From assembly GCA_026929865.2 (NCBI GenBank), contig CM049396.1, positions 38,156,501 to 38,220,500 on the forward strand: DNA of 64,000 nucleotides, in the 5' to 3' direction. Position numbers and translations under genes: made by a program. Shown here one piece after another: positions 45,957 through 55,614 of this stretch. Origin of the DNA: Hyperoplus lanceolatus. Its lineage: Eukaryota > Chordata > Actinopteri > Uranoscopiformes > Ammodytidae. The notes below the pieces were generated by a model that did no database searches, had not been told where the DNA came from, and worked only from the letters and a program-made list of their open reading frames with translations. The first letter of the stretch is position 1. Every line of letters begins with the position of its first letter.

Positions 45957-46462
45957 ATGAATAGTTATTAGAAATGGCAACAAAATGATTCACTGTACAT
46001 TCACTTGAATTAATGGTATATTCATTAGTTTTATCTATGGCATTTTCGCTTAACCCAACCAATTCAAACCCAGACAACGGCAGGAAATAAGTTTAAGTAT
46101 TGTTTGTCATAGGTCAATCCCCTATATCCACAACTTTGGCGAACGCAAAAAAGGTAGAAATGTTGTCAAAAAGCAGAAATTAAAGGATATTTCCTTATTT
46201 AAAAAAGCAGTTTGTTAATTTAAGAAAACAGTGCCAAAATATGATGGTTCTCAATTGATTAAAAAAATAATAATAACATTACATTTTTATTTTTTTACTT
46301 TATCTGTTATTTATTTAATTATTTTATTTATTTAGTTTGAATTATTTTTAAAGATATAACGGCTATTAATTTTGGTTGATCATTATAATGAATTCAAAAA
46401 GGCAAGGTATGCTTATTATTTTGATTTGTCTCATTTGTGGTCTTAGACTGCCACCTTGAGGC
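45957..46462. other. AT-rich stretch, no gene
   Basis: Low-complexity ATTTATTTATTT-type tract at 46,262-46,350. Nothing else recognised. Confidence 0.5.
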
Positions 46463-46851
46463 TAGGGCTGTGCGATATGGCGATATCTGTCTGATGAAAC
46501 AAAAACGTCTATCGTTTCATTTTATGCAATATTGTTTATTTCGTTATGTTGCCAATCCCACTCTTTAGGACACAAACTATACATGTAGCTCGCAGTTAAG
46601 TTACCGTTATTCAAACCGAAGATTTCCTTCAGCGTAACTTCACATTAAAAGCCTTTAACTGGTGAAATGTGAGGAATTAAAGTCAACTTTGACTTTTATT
46701 TTTAAGCAGAAACACTAAGCGCTTCCTAGTTCCTGGCCCTGCTGCGCTTCCGTCACACTATTTCTGCTTGACCGCACCAGGCTTTTCTCGCTTGTGTGAT
46801 AATCAAAGTTCATTTCGGACACTGAAACCCATCGGTAACAGACCTGTCGGT
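46463..46851. repeat. Relic of a GGGCTGTGCGATATGG hAT-like repeat
   Basis: AGGGCTGTGCGATATGGCGA is a very common fish repeat start. The later CTTCACATTAAAAGCCTTTA and TTGACTTTTATTTTTAAGCA match the element at 4,580-5,517. It is cut on the right by the hAT that begins at 46,860, and the other end is not found beyond that insertion. Confidence 0.6.
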
Positions 46852-46920
46852 GTCTGCACTAGTGATGGGTAGATGAGGCCTCGTGAAGCGTTGCGACACA
46901 TTACCAAATTGTATTGATAC

Positions 46921-47782
46921 TAGTGATGGCAGTCTGACACTGAAGCTTCGATACGTGCTTCAAACCCTGACCTACAATTCCCAAGAAGCACTGCTTCGAA
47001 GCTTGCTTCAGTACGAAAAAAAATCACGTGACATATGACGTCCGAAGCAGCAACTGCTTCGTTGCCTGAATCACTTGACTGGTCCGCGGCTCGGTGGAGA
47101 AGCTTTGAGCTATAAAAGAAACCGGCTCAATCCATAAGCCGTTGAAAAACTAAGGCAGCCTACCTCAATACAAATCTTTGAGTGTTCCCCATCCCACATA
47201 ATTAAGAGTTAGGCTACTCAAGCACACACAGCCAACCTTGCCCAAAGCAAGCCTGTCACCGCGGCACGGCCAAATTATTTAATGGAAAAAATTATCACAC
47301 AATCGGCGCTACAACCGTTTTCGGGAGTTGTGTCCAGTATGTAATAAAACTATTCGAAATGTCAATTAGATTAGGCTAGGGGATAACGCATAGACTGAGG
47401 TGTGGAGGTTCGGGGTTCGAATCCCGGTCGGTGGCAGAGGTCATTATATTGTAGGTTTTTATGAAATGCTGTTTCAATTATATCCTAGCCTAAATCAGTT
47501 AGCCTATTTGGACATGGGCTAGGCCAATCCTTTTAAGAACAATTTAGACATCTTTATTTTGATCAATCTTTATTCGTGAATAGATCATGATATTGAGTAT
47601 TTGGGTTTGTGGGGTGTGTGTGCGTCAAATAATTTTAAAAGCAGGGATACTTTGAATCCACTGCAGCCTCGCACTTCGCCAGCAGAGGTCACTGTCACTG
47701 AAGCTTCGAGTAATGAACCTATTTTCGAAACATTGGCTCAACTGGTTCAATGCTTCATAAAAGCTTCATTTGCCCATCACTA
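46921..47782. mobile_element. hAT inside the outer hAT, TSD ATTGATAC
   Basis: Perfect ATTGATAC at 46,913-46,920 and 47,783-47,790. Ends TAGTGATGGCAGTCTGACA and TTCATTTGCCCATCACTA are inverted over the outermost bases, so it belongs to the same TAGTGATGGG end family as its host. GAAGCTTCGA/TGCTTCGAAGC words recur. There is no transposase; a tRNA-like segment lies at about 47,371-47,436. Confidence 0.93.
47371..47436 (+). other. tRNA-like Pol III promoter segment inside a hAT
   Basis: TTAGGCTAGGGGATAACGCA resembles a box A, and GGTTCGAATCC is an exact box B consensus about 43 bp later, in a stem CGGGG(TTCGAAT)CCCGG with one mismatch. It is followed by GTCGGTGGCA. It is probably a tRNA-derived relic rather than a working tRNA gene, as no convincing acceptor stem is visible. 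Confidence 0.45.
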
Positions 47783-48297
47783 ATTGATACTGTGTCGGTA
47801 CTGTGTCACTGTGCTGCTCAATACTGACACCTGCTGGATCTTAAAAATCATTACCGGCAACCCAATGACAGACTCAACTGACATACTGATTTAAGACTTG
47901 CTATACAATAATATAATTTAACTTATTGTATTTTATATTGTAATATTTCATATCTTAATCAAAGTTTGAATATCTTTGATATTGTAGTGAAGTTGGGGTG
48001 TTGAGTTCTGATAGATCAAGTGGGAACTGGAAAGAACCATATGAGATCACAAGGAAATAAAAACAAATACCTTATTTGCGGATATAAGATCAAAATGGTC
48101 CCACACGGCGGAAACTTTTCTTTTTCTCTCTGGCTCCATTATGGCAGTGATTTTCAACCAGTGTGCCGCGGCACACTAGTGTGCCTTGAGAGATCATCAG
48201 GTTTGCCGTGGGAAATTATCTAATATCAGCTAATTAACCATTGTCGGGTGTCTGTGCTGTAATAAAGTGGCAGATAATGTAATCGGCTACTCTTCTA

Positions 48298-49479
48298 CCG
48301 TATCCGATTATAAGACAGGGTTTTTTTCCCCTGGAAATAGGTCGTAAAAAGTCAGGTCGTCTTATATTCGGGGTCTGGTATTCGTCGTCCAGTAATGGAC
48401 AGCCTGTTACCAGAGCGACCATTCAGCTAAATAATAATAATAATAATAATAATAAAAATAATAGGCAAGGTAGGCCTATATTTAATATATACGGCGCATT
48501 TCTCGCAGTCAAAGCGCTTTACATAGCTTCAGGGCCTGTGTTTAAAAAGTTGTTTATTTTATTTTTTAACGGTTGGAACCAACACTGTCTGTGCTCTCGG
48601 AAGCGGCTGGGGCATGTGTGTGTGTGTGCAATGGGAGAGAGAACGCTTTGTGTGGAGAGAAAACAAGAGGCACGGGAAATCGCCAAAGCCTCAAATCATT
48701 ATGTTGCGAGTCAACGTGTCGAGTAGGAATCGGCTGTGCGATCGACCTTTACTGTGTTTTTTTAGTCACAGCAGTTGCAGTGCTAAGGAGAGATTGCCAA
48801 CTGCGCTTTCCTTTTACGCACACCAAAGCCGCCGTAATGTTTAGATTTTATCATTTGCATCAAAGCCCTAATGATAATAAGAATAAGAGGCTTTATTTAA
48901 ACGCTGTCCATGCGGTTGTTGTGATTGTAACTTTATCGGCTGTAAACTGAAACTAACGGAGATCTGTAACGTGCCCCGGTTATCATTTCAGCCTTAAACC
49001 ACGGCGTTGATAGCTTTCGTTTCAGCACTAGGTTATGTGATTAACTATGAGCATTTAATAAATGTTGCGTCTCAGATGCCGAGGACAGCAGCGAGGATGA
49101 CCCGCTATGCCACGACCGAACCAGAGTATAGGAGAGATGACAGCGAGAGCGATCACAGCGGGGCAGAGGAATAAAGTCTACACATCGGTTCGGTCTATTA
49201 CACTACTGTTCATTTGCAATGAAGGAAAGTGTTTCATTCAATGCATTTTTATTTTCGTATATTATTTTAATAAATAAAATGAATTTCCTTTTAAAAACAT
49301 TACACTAATTAAGATGTATGATGTGAAAGAGATAATTGTGTATTGTGTGGAATTGTCCGAAAGAATAATAATTAAAAAAAAAACAAGATCTGGTCTTCAA
49401 ATCTTTTTTCCAAATATGAGTTTTGAAAAACGGGGGGTCGTCTTATAATCAGGGTCGTCTTATATTCGGACCAATACGG
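48298..49479. mobile_element. Tc1/mariner-type (TA-inserting) element
   Basis: TA at 48,296-48,297 and 49,480-49,481. Ends CCGTATCCGATTATAAGACA and GTCTTATATTCGGACCAATACGG are inverted with an indel; TCTTATA(T/A)TCGG words repeat inside both ends. A frame near 49,080 reads DAEDSSEDDPLCHD before a stop, an acidic tail reminiscent of pogo/Tigger transposases. The rest of any transposase is not recognisable. The interior includes a short SINE or LINE tail. Confidence 0.8.
48427..48527 (-). repeat. SINE/LINE tail fragment with (AAT)n
   Basis: On the minus strand TGTAAAGCGCTTTGACTGCG is followed by a degenerate ATATA stretch and an (ATT)n run, the same kind of 3' end as the SINEs at 9.8 and 14.9 kb. 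Confidence 0.55.
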
Positions 49480-49895
49480 TATGTATATGTACTGTGTTAG
49501 AGTGTCATTTTGGTTGTCGTTGTGCCCCAGGATTTTGTAAATGTAAAAAATGTGCCGCGGCTCAAAAAAGGTTGAAAATCACTGCATTATGGCTTGCAGA
49601 TAAGATTTTTGAATGAAATGATGAGTGATTGTTTTGGCATAGAAGCATCCCGTTTACAGATGCGCTTCCTTTTAAACACAGTTTGGCGCGCCCGGCGAGC
49701 CGCATCGACAGGCGATACTGCAGCTGTATCGGTCACGTGACTTTCTTAAAGCGATACGCGCACCGACACGGGGCTTCGCTCTATGAGCTCGACACATGTG
49801 CCGACGCATCGGTGTTGCCCGACCCATCACTAGTCTGCACCATGGGGAGAGGATCACATATCCCCGCTGACAGGGCAGTCGAGCCGACGTTACCC

Positions 49896-49969
49896 GGGCA
49901 GCGCTTGACAGGCTCGCGGGGTTAGCAGCCAAGCTAGCGGGACAGTTCGGCTGCTGTCAAGCGCTGCCC
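49896..49969. other. GC-rich hairpin with a 16-bp perfect stem
   Basis: GGGCAGCGCTTGACAG (49,896-49,911) pairs with CTGTCAAGCGCTGCCC (49,954-49,969) around a 42-nt loop. It could be the core of a small foldback element. No TSD identified. Confidence 0.7.
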
Positions 49970-50619
49970 AGCTGGCAGTGTAAAGTTCCCAGAATGTGCA
50001 GCTCGGCTGCTCTCTCAGCGGTGAGAAGCGCCTGCGCTCCCCCCGGGGCGCTCACCCTCACCGCGTGGTGAATTTACAAGGCGCCGCATACCTCAGCTAA
50101 ATAGGATAGCTCCATTAGACTAAAGAGCTTAGCTAGCGAGGAATCCACCAATTCAGTCAATTTCAGTGCCCTTAAACCCCACACGGCCCAAAACTACTCA
50201 AATGTCACATTTGCATTTTCTTTTTTGTTGAATGCTTGAAAATTTGCGTTTGAGTTAAAGCAGAAAATAATCAAATATGGGTAAATACTTTATTTGTTGA
50301 GAATTTAATTATTTTTATTGTTTTTTAACTGTTATGTTTCTGAATGTACGATTACAATTAGGTAGGGCACATCTGAAGGACAAGTAAGCGAAACTTGTGA
50401 ATTTTCATATGCCTCACAAATGCAAATTTAGTGTCACAGTCATGACCACAGAGTTGACAATGGAACATTGTGTTAGATAAATGATCAGATAGCAAAAAAT
50501 AAATAAAAAATAAACGTTTGATAGCTAAAGTTAGTTCAAGAAGAAAAGCTGAGCCAATTTGTACGGAGCCCCTAAAGGGACATGGAGGAAAAAAAAAATT
50601 TTGGTTGAGAAAAAAAAGA
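49970..50619. other. Nothing recognised beyond repeat-like edges
   Basis: The start is GC-rich and then AT-rich. GGAGCCCCTAAAGGGACATG at about 50,565 is a repeat-like word next to the foldback start. A minus-strand frame has a C2H2-like start (FHCQLCGHDCDTKFAFVRH, about 50,470-50,415) but is a single finger of uncertain meaning. Confidence 0.35.
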
Positions 50620-51076
50620 ATCTCGAGATCAAAGTCGAGATTCTCGAGTTTAAAGTCGAGATTCTCAACTTTGCCTTCAAACCTCACTCACCGTCACCAA
50701 TGGTCCATGCATTAAAGGCATATAATACAGACAAAACCAAATATATGTGTTTCTCCAGAGCAAAAACTACACATTTTAATGATTTTAATATGTTTACAAA
50801 GAATGGATTTTTAATTGAAAGAGTCACAGTATAAATATCTCGGCATCTGGTTAGATGATAAACTCACTTTTCATTTTCATATAAATAATCTTGTTTGTCG
50901 TCTACGACAAAAAATTGGCTATTTTTATAGGAATAAAACCACCTTCCCTTTATTTAGTAGGAAAAGGATTATTGAGGCAGTTTTCATGTCTGTCCTTGAT
51001 TACGGTGATGTGGTCTACCGGCATGCATCACATTCATGTCTTAAACTCTTAGACTCTGTTTTTCACTCTGCTTTAA

Positions 51077-53731
51077 CCCATTGATGACTATGGCAATCTA
51101 GGATGCATGTCCTTAATGCCTGAGGGTTTTCTGAAAAAATAGTACGAATTGTCAAGTCTACCAAAACCTTAATATCTAAGCCTGTGTGGCACATAGAAAC
51201 ATGGAATAAAATACATTTAAAAGGTAAAGTTCACAGGTTTTATTTAAACATGCTCCCTTAGCGCTTACAAACCAACAAATATTTCTAAAAATCGTCAAAA
51301 TTAGATGAATTAGAAAATTATTAAATATTGTTAATAAATAGATGCAATGTGTTGTGTGATTTTCGTCAGTAGTCTATAGTAGACCTTGATTCTGCGCACC
51401 AAACGCCACTAACTGTTCCGTTGCCGACATAGCCGGCGTATTTTTATTATTATTTAGTTTTATTTTTATTTTTTTTGATTGACGTGATTTTCGGCAAACC
51501 ACACAACTTTTGTAGCCTGGCTCCGCCCGCCTACCTACTTCCGCCCAAATTTCATTTTCCCTTCAGTAGTCAGTCTGGGGATGGGGCGTATTAGTGAGAT
51601 TTTTCCGAACAGATTTCTGAGTATCCAATCAGCGAACAGAGGAAGTGGCTGAGAACGACGGGTCGAAGTCGAGCTCCAGTTTCAGTTGAATGCTGCGTTC
51701 CCTTACGCTCGGAACTCGGACATTTCCGACTTGGTAGTTCCGAGTTCCGACCTGTCTGTGTTCCAGTGCATCTGCTCGAGAAAGTATGGACGCCTACAAC
51801 CTTTCTCATCCAAATAACTAAACGTTAGGCTCTAACAAGTTACCGTTGCCAGGTACCGGTAGATCCATAGACTACAATATGTAGTGAAGTCAGAAATTTC
51901 CGAGTTCCCTGAACGCACAGTCAGAAGCCGGCTCACGACCAAACGTTATGCGATTGGTTGGCAGATCCAGAGTGGCACTGAGCAGATCCAATAGTTTTAA
52001 ACTTCAACAGACACCCGCCTCCAAGTGAGTTAACGTTTGCCAATTAAAGCACTTCCAGACCTTCTGTACAAATGAAATGAAGTACGATGGTCTGGTAACG
52101 CCAGGCAACAACTTTTGGGTGGTCACGTGGTCTTCAAAAAAATCAACAAAACCCACCTCATGTGTATTTGAACCAATGACCAGGGGCCGGTTTCCCAAAG
52201 CCTTCTTAACGCTACGTCATTCGTAACACCTACGTAGAGTTCCTACTTAACGTTTCGCCTGTTTCCCGAAACGTTCTTTGCTACTAATCTCTTTCGTACG
52301 TCATACGTTGGTAAGGTTGGTCTGGAGCGCCCGCAGAGCCTTCTTAGCTCTACCGTAGGGATGTTTCAGCTCTCACTTGTGTCATTTAACTAATAAATCT
52401 GACTGTATTTCATATCAAACGGACACAGCGATGACTGTATTTAATAACAAACTGTTCAAAACGATCCAACTGTCTAGTGTATATCACGTATATTTAAAGT
52501 AGCCTTAGGCTATTATATATTTTAGCAGAATACCATTAACTCTGATTCACAAAGTGTTCAAACTATATGAACAAGTAGCCTACTTTTTAGTCATCTAACT
52601 AACTTGACAATCAGCTGAATGGATGCGATGTCCCTCAATATGAAAATACTTTATACGTGATACACTAAAGCCTACAGTCGGATCGTTTTTATCAGTTTGT
52701 TATTACATACAGTCATCGCTGTGTCCCTGTGATATGAAATACAGTCAGATGTATAAGTTTAAAGACACAAGTGAAAGTCCCTGCGATCGTTGTAGCATCG
52801 CCAGAGATACAAACCCCTACATTTCCTTCCGTAAAGCACCATGCGTAAAACGGACACGAGTCACATCCCTGTTGTGCATGGAGCTGCCACAAGTCATTCA
52901 TGATGAAAATAATTGCTGTAAACAATCTTCATCTCCTCCGCTGTTTCTATATTTTCTATATCTTTTTTTAAATTAGTATAGGCTATGGTAGTATGTTCGA
53001 CATGGTTAACACTAGAACCTCCGCACTGTGTTCCACACAGTGAGAGCTGTCAGCTGAGCCCGTGCAGAGTGCGTCGGATCCTCCGCCTCAAAACATGTAA
53101 ACGTGCAAAAAAAATGAATGAATAATCAATTAGAGCTTACCTTAAAATAAGTGTGCCATGTTACTGTTTATTGTATTTAGGATTTTAGCTCATTTGGACG
53201 CTGTTTGGGCCGTCTGTTTATTTATATAGGCTATTGGCGATATTATGTCTACTTTCAGTTTCATTACTGACCCACCAAGTAACGTGATTAGTGTTCTTAA
53301 AGATACTTAGATTATAAAACAAGAGTTCCAAAACACAGGTGATGATTCAACAAACTAATTTATGACTTTATATTACACTAGAAATGCACGGGTAGATTTG
53401 ATTAGACAGCATACAGATGCAGCTGCGCATGAAATGAGCAGGAAATGGATAATCGAACTCGGAGCAACCGATTTCAGCAGTGTACGAACGACGTAAGGAG
53501 TGTTTCTCCTAAGACTCCGTTCGGGAACCACGACTACAGAGGTAAACAACTTTGGTAAGTCATAACGTAGGAGTCTTCGTAGCTCGCTAAGAGAGGACGT
53601 TATCGGGAAACCGGCCCCAGTGCATTCTATGCTGGGAATGCTATGAAAATTAGATAAAGTAATAATGCTGCGCGATGCAGCATCAGGCAGGAGAGCCAAT
53701 GTGGCATCGCGCAACAGCCGTCATCAATGGG
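51077..53731. mobile_element. piggyBac-like element, TTAA duplication
   Basis: TTAA at 51,073-51,076 and 53,732-53,735. Ends CCCATTGATGAC and GTCATCAATGGG are perfect inverted repeats starting with CCC, the piggyBac signature. It interrupts LINE codons exactly at the TTAA. No transposase is recognised. About 1.2 kb belongs to this element and 1.4 kb to a Harbinger-like insertion inside. Confidence 0.9.
52184..53617. mobile_element. Harbinger-like element, CAG duplication
   Basis: CAG at 52,181-52,183 and 53,618-53,620. Ends GGGCCGGTTTCCCAAAGCC and GTTATCGGGAAACCGGCCC are inverted. Subterminal ACGTCATTCGTA / TACGAACGACGTAAGG and TTCCCGAAACG / CGTTCGGGAA words repeat. Non-coding; the 52,734-52,976 frame has no domain. 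Confidence 0.88.
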
Positions 53732-53735
53732 TTAA

Positions 53736-54112
53736 GATTCATCACAGGAGATTCTTATGATACACACCATTGTCTCTTATATGAAAAGGTTGGGTGGTCC
53801 TCCCTTAAAGAGAGACGTGACGCACATTGGCACATTTTTATTTACAAAGCCTTGACCGGGAAGCTTCCTCGTTATTTAACTGAAATGCTGCACATTTCAG
53901 ATGGGCTTTATCAGACCCGCTCCACTGACATGCTCATGCTTTATGTCCCACAAGCCCGGTCTGAGCTGGGAAAGACAGCTTTTAGCTTCAGTGCCCCCAA
54001 CTCCTGGAACAACTTACAGCAACAAATTAAACTAAATACATTCATATCCTTTGGCCAATTTAAACAGACTATCTTGGATCTGCCAAACTCTACTTTTAAC
54101 TGTTTTAATTAG
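53736..54112 (+). pseudogene. LINE ORF2 C-terminal part, after the piggyBac-like insert
   Basis: The frame reads RFITGDSYDTHHCLLYEKVG, then HWHIFIYKALTGKLPRYLTE, then RSELGKTAFSFSAPNSWNNL, and stops at 54,112. These are the conserved C-terminal motifs downstream of the reverse transcriptase in CR1/L2/Rex-type elements (YKALTGKLP.YL, LGKTAF..SAP..WN). It is continuous with 50,820-51,076 once the insert is excised. Transposition-incompetent because of 5' truncation and interruption. Confidence 0.88.
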
Positions 54113-54920
54113 GCTATATTGTACTTTATTCCTTTTAATTGCTGCCACTCTTCACCACTTTGTAAATCTTTCAATTGTTTTTTTGTTTTTTTTTCTCTCC
54201 TCTTCACTTGTTGTGTATTTGATGTATTTGCATTGAATATTTTGTATGTATTGTTGTTTTGAATGTGTTTTGACTCGACGTCATTGTACATGAGGGTCAC
54301 CCCTCAATTGGTCTCTCGAGGATAAATAAAAGTTAAATGAAAAATGAAATGAAATATCAATTAATTTATGGGAAACCACAGAACAGTGTCATGGAGGAGT
54401 AGCCTACTTGGAGCATTCTCTCTCACACTAACACCAAACTACAGCCTATTAGGCCTAAATCTAACGTTTATTATGCACATTGGAGAGAAAAGTGACAATG
54501 CTTCACTTCATTTTGGCGAGAGCGGAAATGAAAGAGAGCGGAGGTCACACACAATCTCTTCCTGGGAAAGGCTGAAAGGGTGAATTAGGCTTTACTAGTG
54601 TCAGTGTGTGTGTATTGACAATTAGACCTCCGCTCTCTTTCATTTCCGCTCTCGCCAAAATGAAGTGAAGCATTGTCACTTTTCTCTCCAATGTGCATAA
54701 TAAACGTTAGATTTAGGCCTAATAGGCTGTAGTTTGGTGTTAGTGTGAGAGAGTGCTCCAAGTAGGCTACTCCTCCATGACACTGTTGTGTGGTTTCCCA
54801 TAAATTAATTGATATGCCTTTGATGCGCATGGACCATTGGTGACGGTGAGTGAGGTTTGAAGGCAAAGTCGAGAATCTCGACTTTAAACTCGAGAATCTC
54901 GAGAAACTCGAGGAAGTAGG

Positions 54921-55430
54921 CTAACACTAACACTAATTGTTAGTGGTTGTGACCGGTAGGCTGGCTAGCTCATGCTACCTAGCTCACAAAGTGAGCAGTT
55001 GCAATCAGTTTTCTGGCCCAAACAAATAACTAAAAAAATACACTTGATGTTCAGGGCTTGCAGGCAATACAGAGATTTAAACTTACATGAATGTCGATTT
55101 GTCGATGAATCACGGGCCTCTCCTCTTGACACAGCTACGCTGCTCCAATGTGCTTTGTTCCGAAAAGACTGACACTGCCGTGCCTGTTCTGTTCGAAAAC
55201 CCCGCGGAGAAAAAAGATTTAAAAAAAAAAAGTAACCTTATTTCTTCGGTCCTGGGCAGTGATAGTTCCAGAAACATAATCCAACACAAGAATAGACAAA
55301 AAAAATCCTGGAATAGTCTAAAGTGAAATCATAGACTTTATAATAAGAGTGAAATGGGTTGTCTTAAAATGGAAAAGAGAAAAATTGCTGTCTAACTATT
55401 TCAAATTTTAATTCCCGCCTCTTCCTTTAT
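54921..55430. other. Nothing recognised
   Basis: A frame at 54,972-55,326 is lysine-rich and unrecognised. No element ends identified. Confidence 0.35.
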
Positions 55431-55435
55431 TTTCC

Positions 55436-55614
55436 CGTCATGCACTGCTTTTTACAGAAAATACCTGTAAACTGCAACATGCTCAGATATTGCTGTAAAA
55501 TTATTATTTTCTCCCAATATCCATTGCAATTTACAGTATGATCTTGTAGAACATCAATACAGTAGGATACTGTGAGATTGTAGCTGTAAATTTACATCAA
55601 AGGTTTACAGTGCA
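55436..55614. repeat. ACTGTAAA-rich repeat (MITE-like)
   Basis: TTTACAG/CTGTAAA words recur about nine times, and the right edge is GGTTTACAGTGCACTC. Related fragments occur at about 31,000. The left end near CATGCACTGCTTTTTACAG is approximate. Confidence 0.55.

Larger units (their letters stand above)
48145..49584. mobile_element. Charlie/SPIN-like hAT, TSD CATTATGG
   Basis: Perfect CATTATGG at 48,137-48,144 and 49,585-49,592. Ends CAGTGATTTTCAACCAGTG and AAAGGTTGAAAATCACTG are inverted, with internal TGTGCCGCGGCAC / TGTGCCGCGGCTC. Its own sequence is only about 260 bp. The rest is the TA-flanked element inside it. Confidence 0.95.
46860..49832. mobile_element. Outer hAT of a three-hAT nest, TSD GTCTGCAC
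   Basis: Perfect GTCTGCAC at 46,852-46,859 and 49,833-49,840. Ends TAGTGATGGGTAGATGAGGC and GTTGCCCGACCCATCACTA are inverted over about 11 bp. Its own sequence is short (about 670 bp once the two insertions are removed) and non-coding, i.e. a MITE expanded by nested insertions. GATAC(T/G)GTGTC and CGATACGCG words are subterminal. Confidence 0.93.
50724..54353 (+). mobile_element. 5'-truncated non-LTR retrotransposon (CR1/L2/Rex group), split by a piggyBac-like element
   Basis: ATAT flanks (50,720-50,723; 54,354-54,357) bound a sequence that starts within a reverse-transcriptase ORF and ends GGATAAATAAAAGTTAAATG plus an (AAATG)n tail. Part 1 (to 51,076) has KYLGIWLDDKLTF and FMSVLDYGDVVY, with a frameshift near 50,830. 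Part 2 is the next entry. Removing the insert restores DSVFHSALRFITGDS. Confidence 0.88.
50622..54920. mobile_element. Foldback element with ~300-bp near-identical arms, split by a LINE
   Basis: The right arm 54,625-54,920 is the inverse of 54,358-54,545 plus 50,622-50,723. The left arm is broken exactly where the LINE sits. Arms carry AAAGTCGAGATTCTCGAGTT / AACTCGAGAATCTCGA words at the ends and differ at only a few positions. The inner loop is about 80 bp. No coding region; Charlie or other class assignment is not possible from the ends seen. Confidence 0.88.

Noticed and set aside
50358-50687. Single C2H2-like motif on the minus strand
   Set aside because: One finger (CQLC...H...H) without linker or neighbours. 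The N-terminal part of the frame is a translation of the foldback end repeats.
54368-54866. Near-identical proteins encoded on opposite strands at 54,368-54,583 and 54,866-54,585
   Set aside because: They are the two arms of one inverted repeat read in each direction, not duplicated genes.
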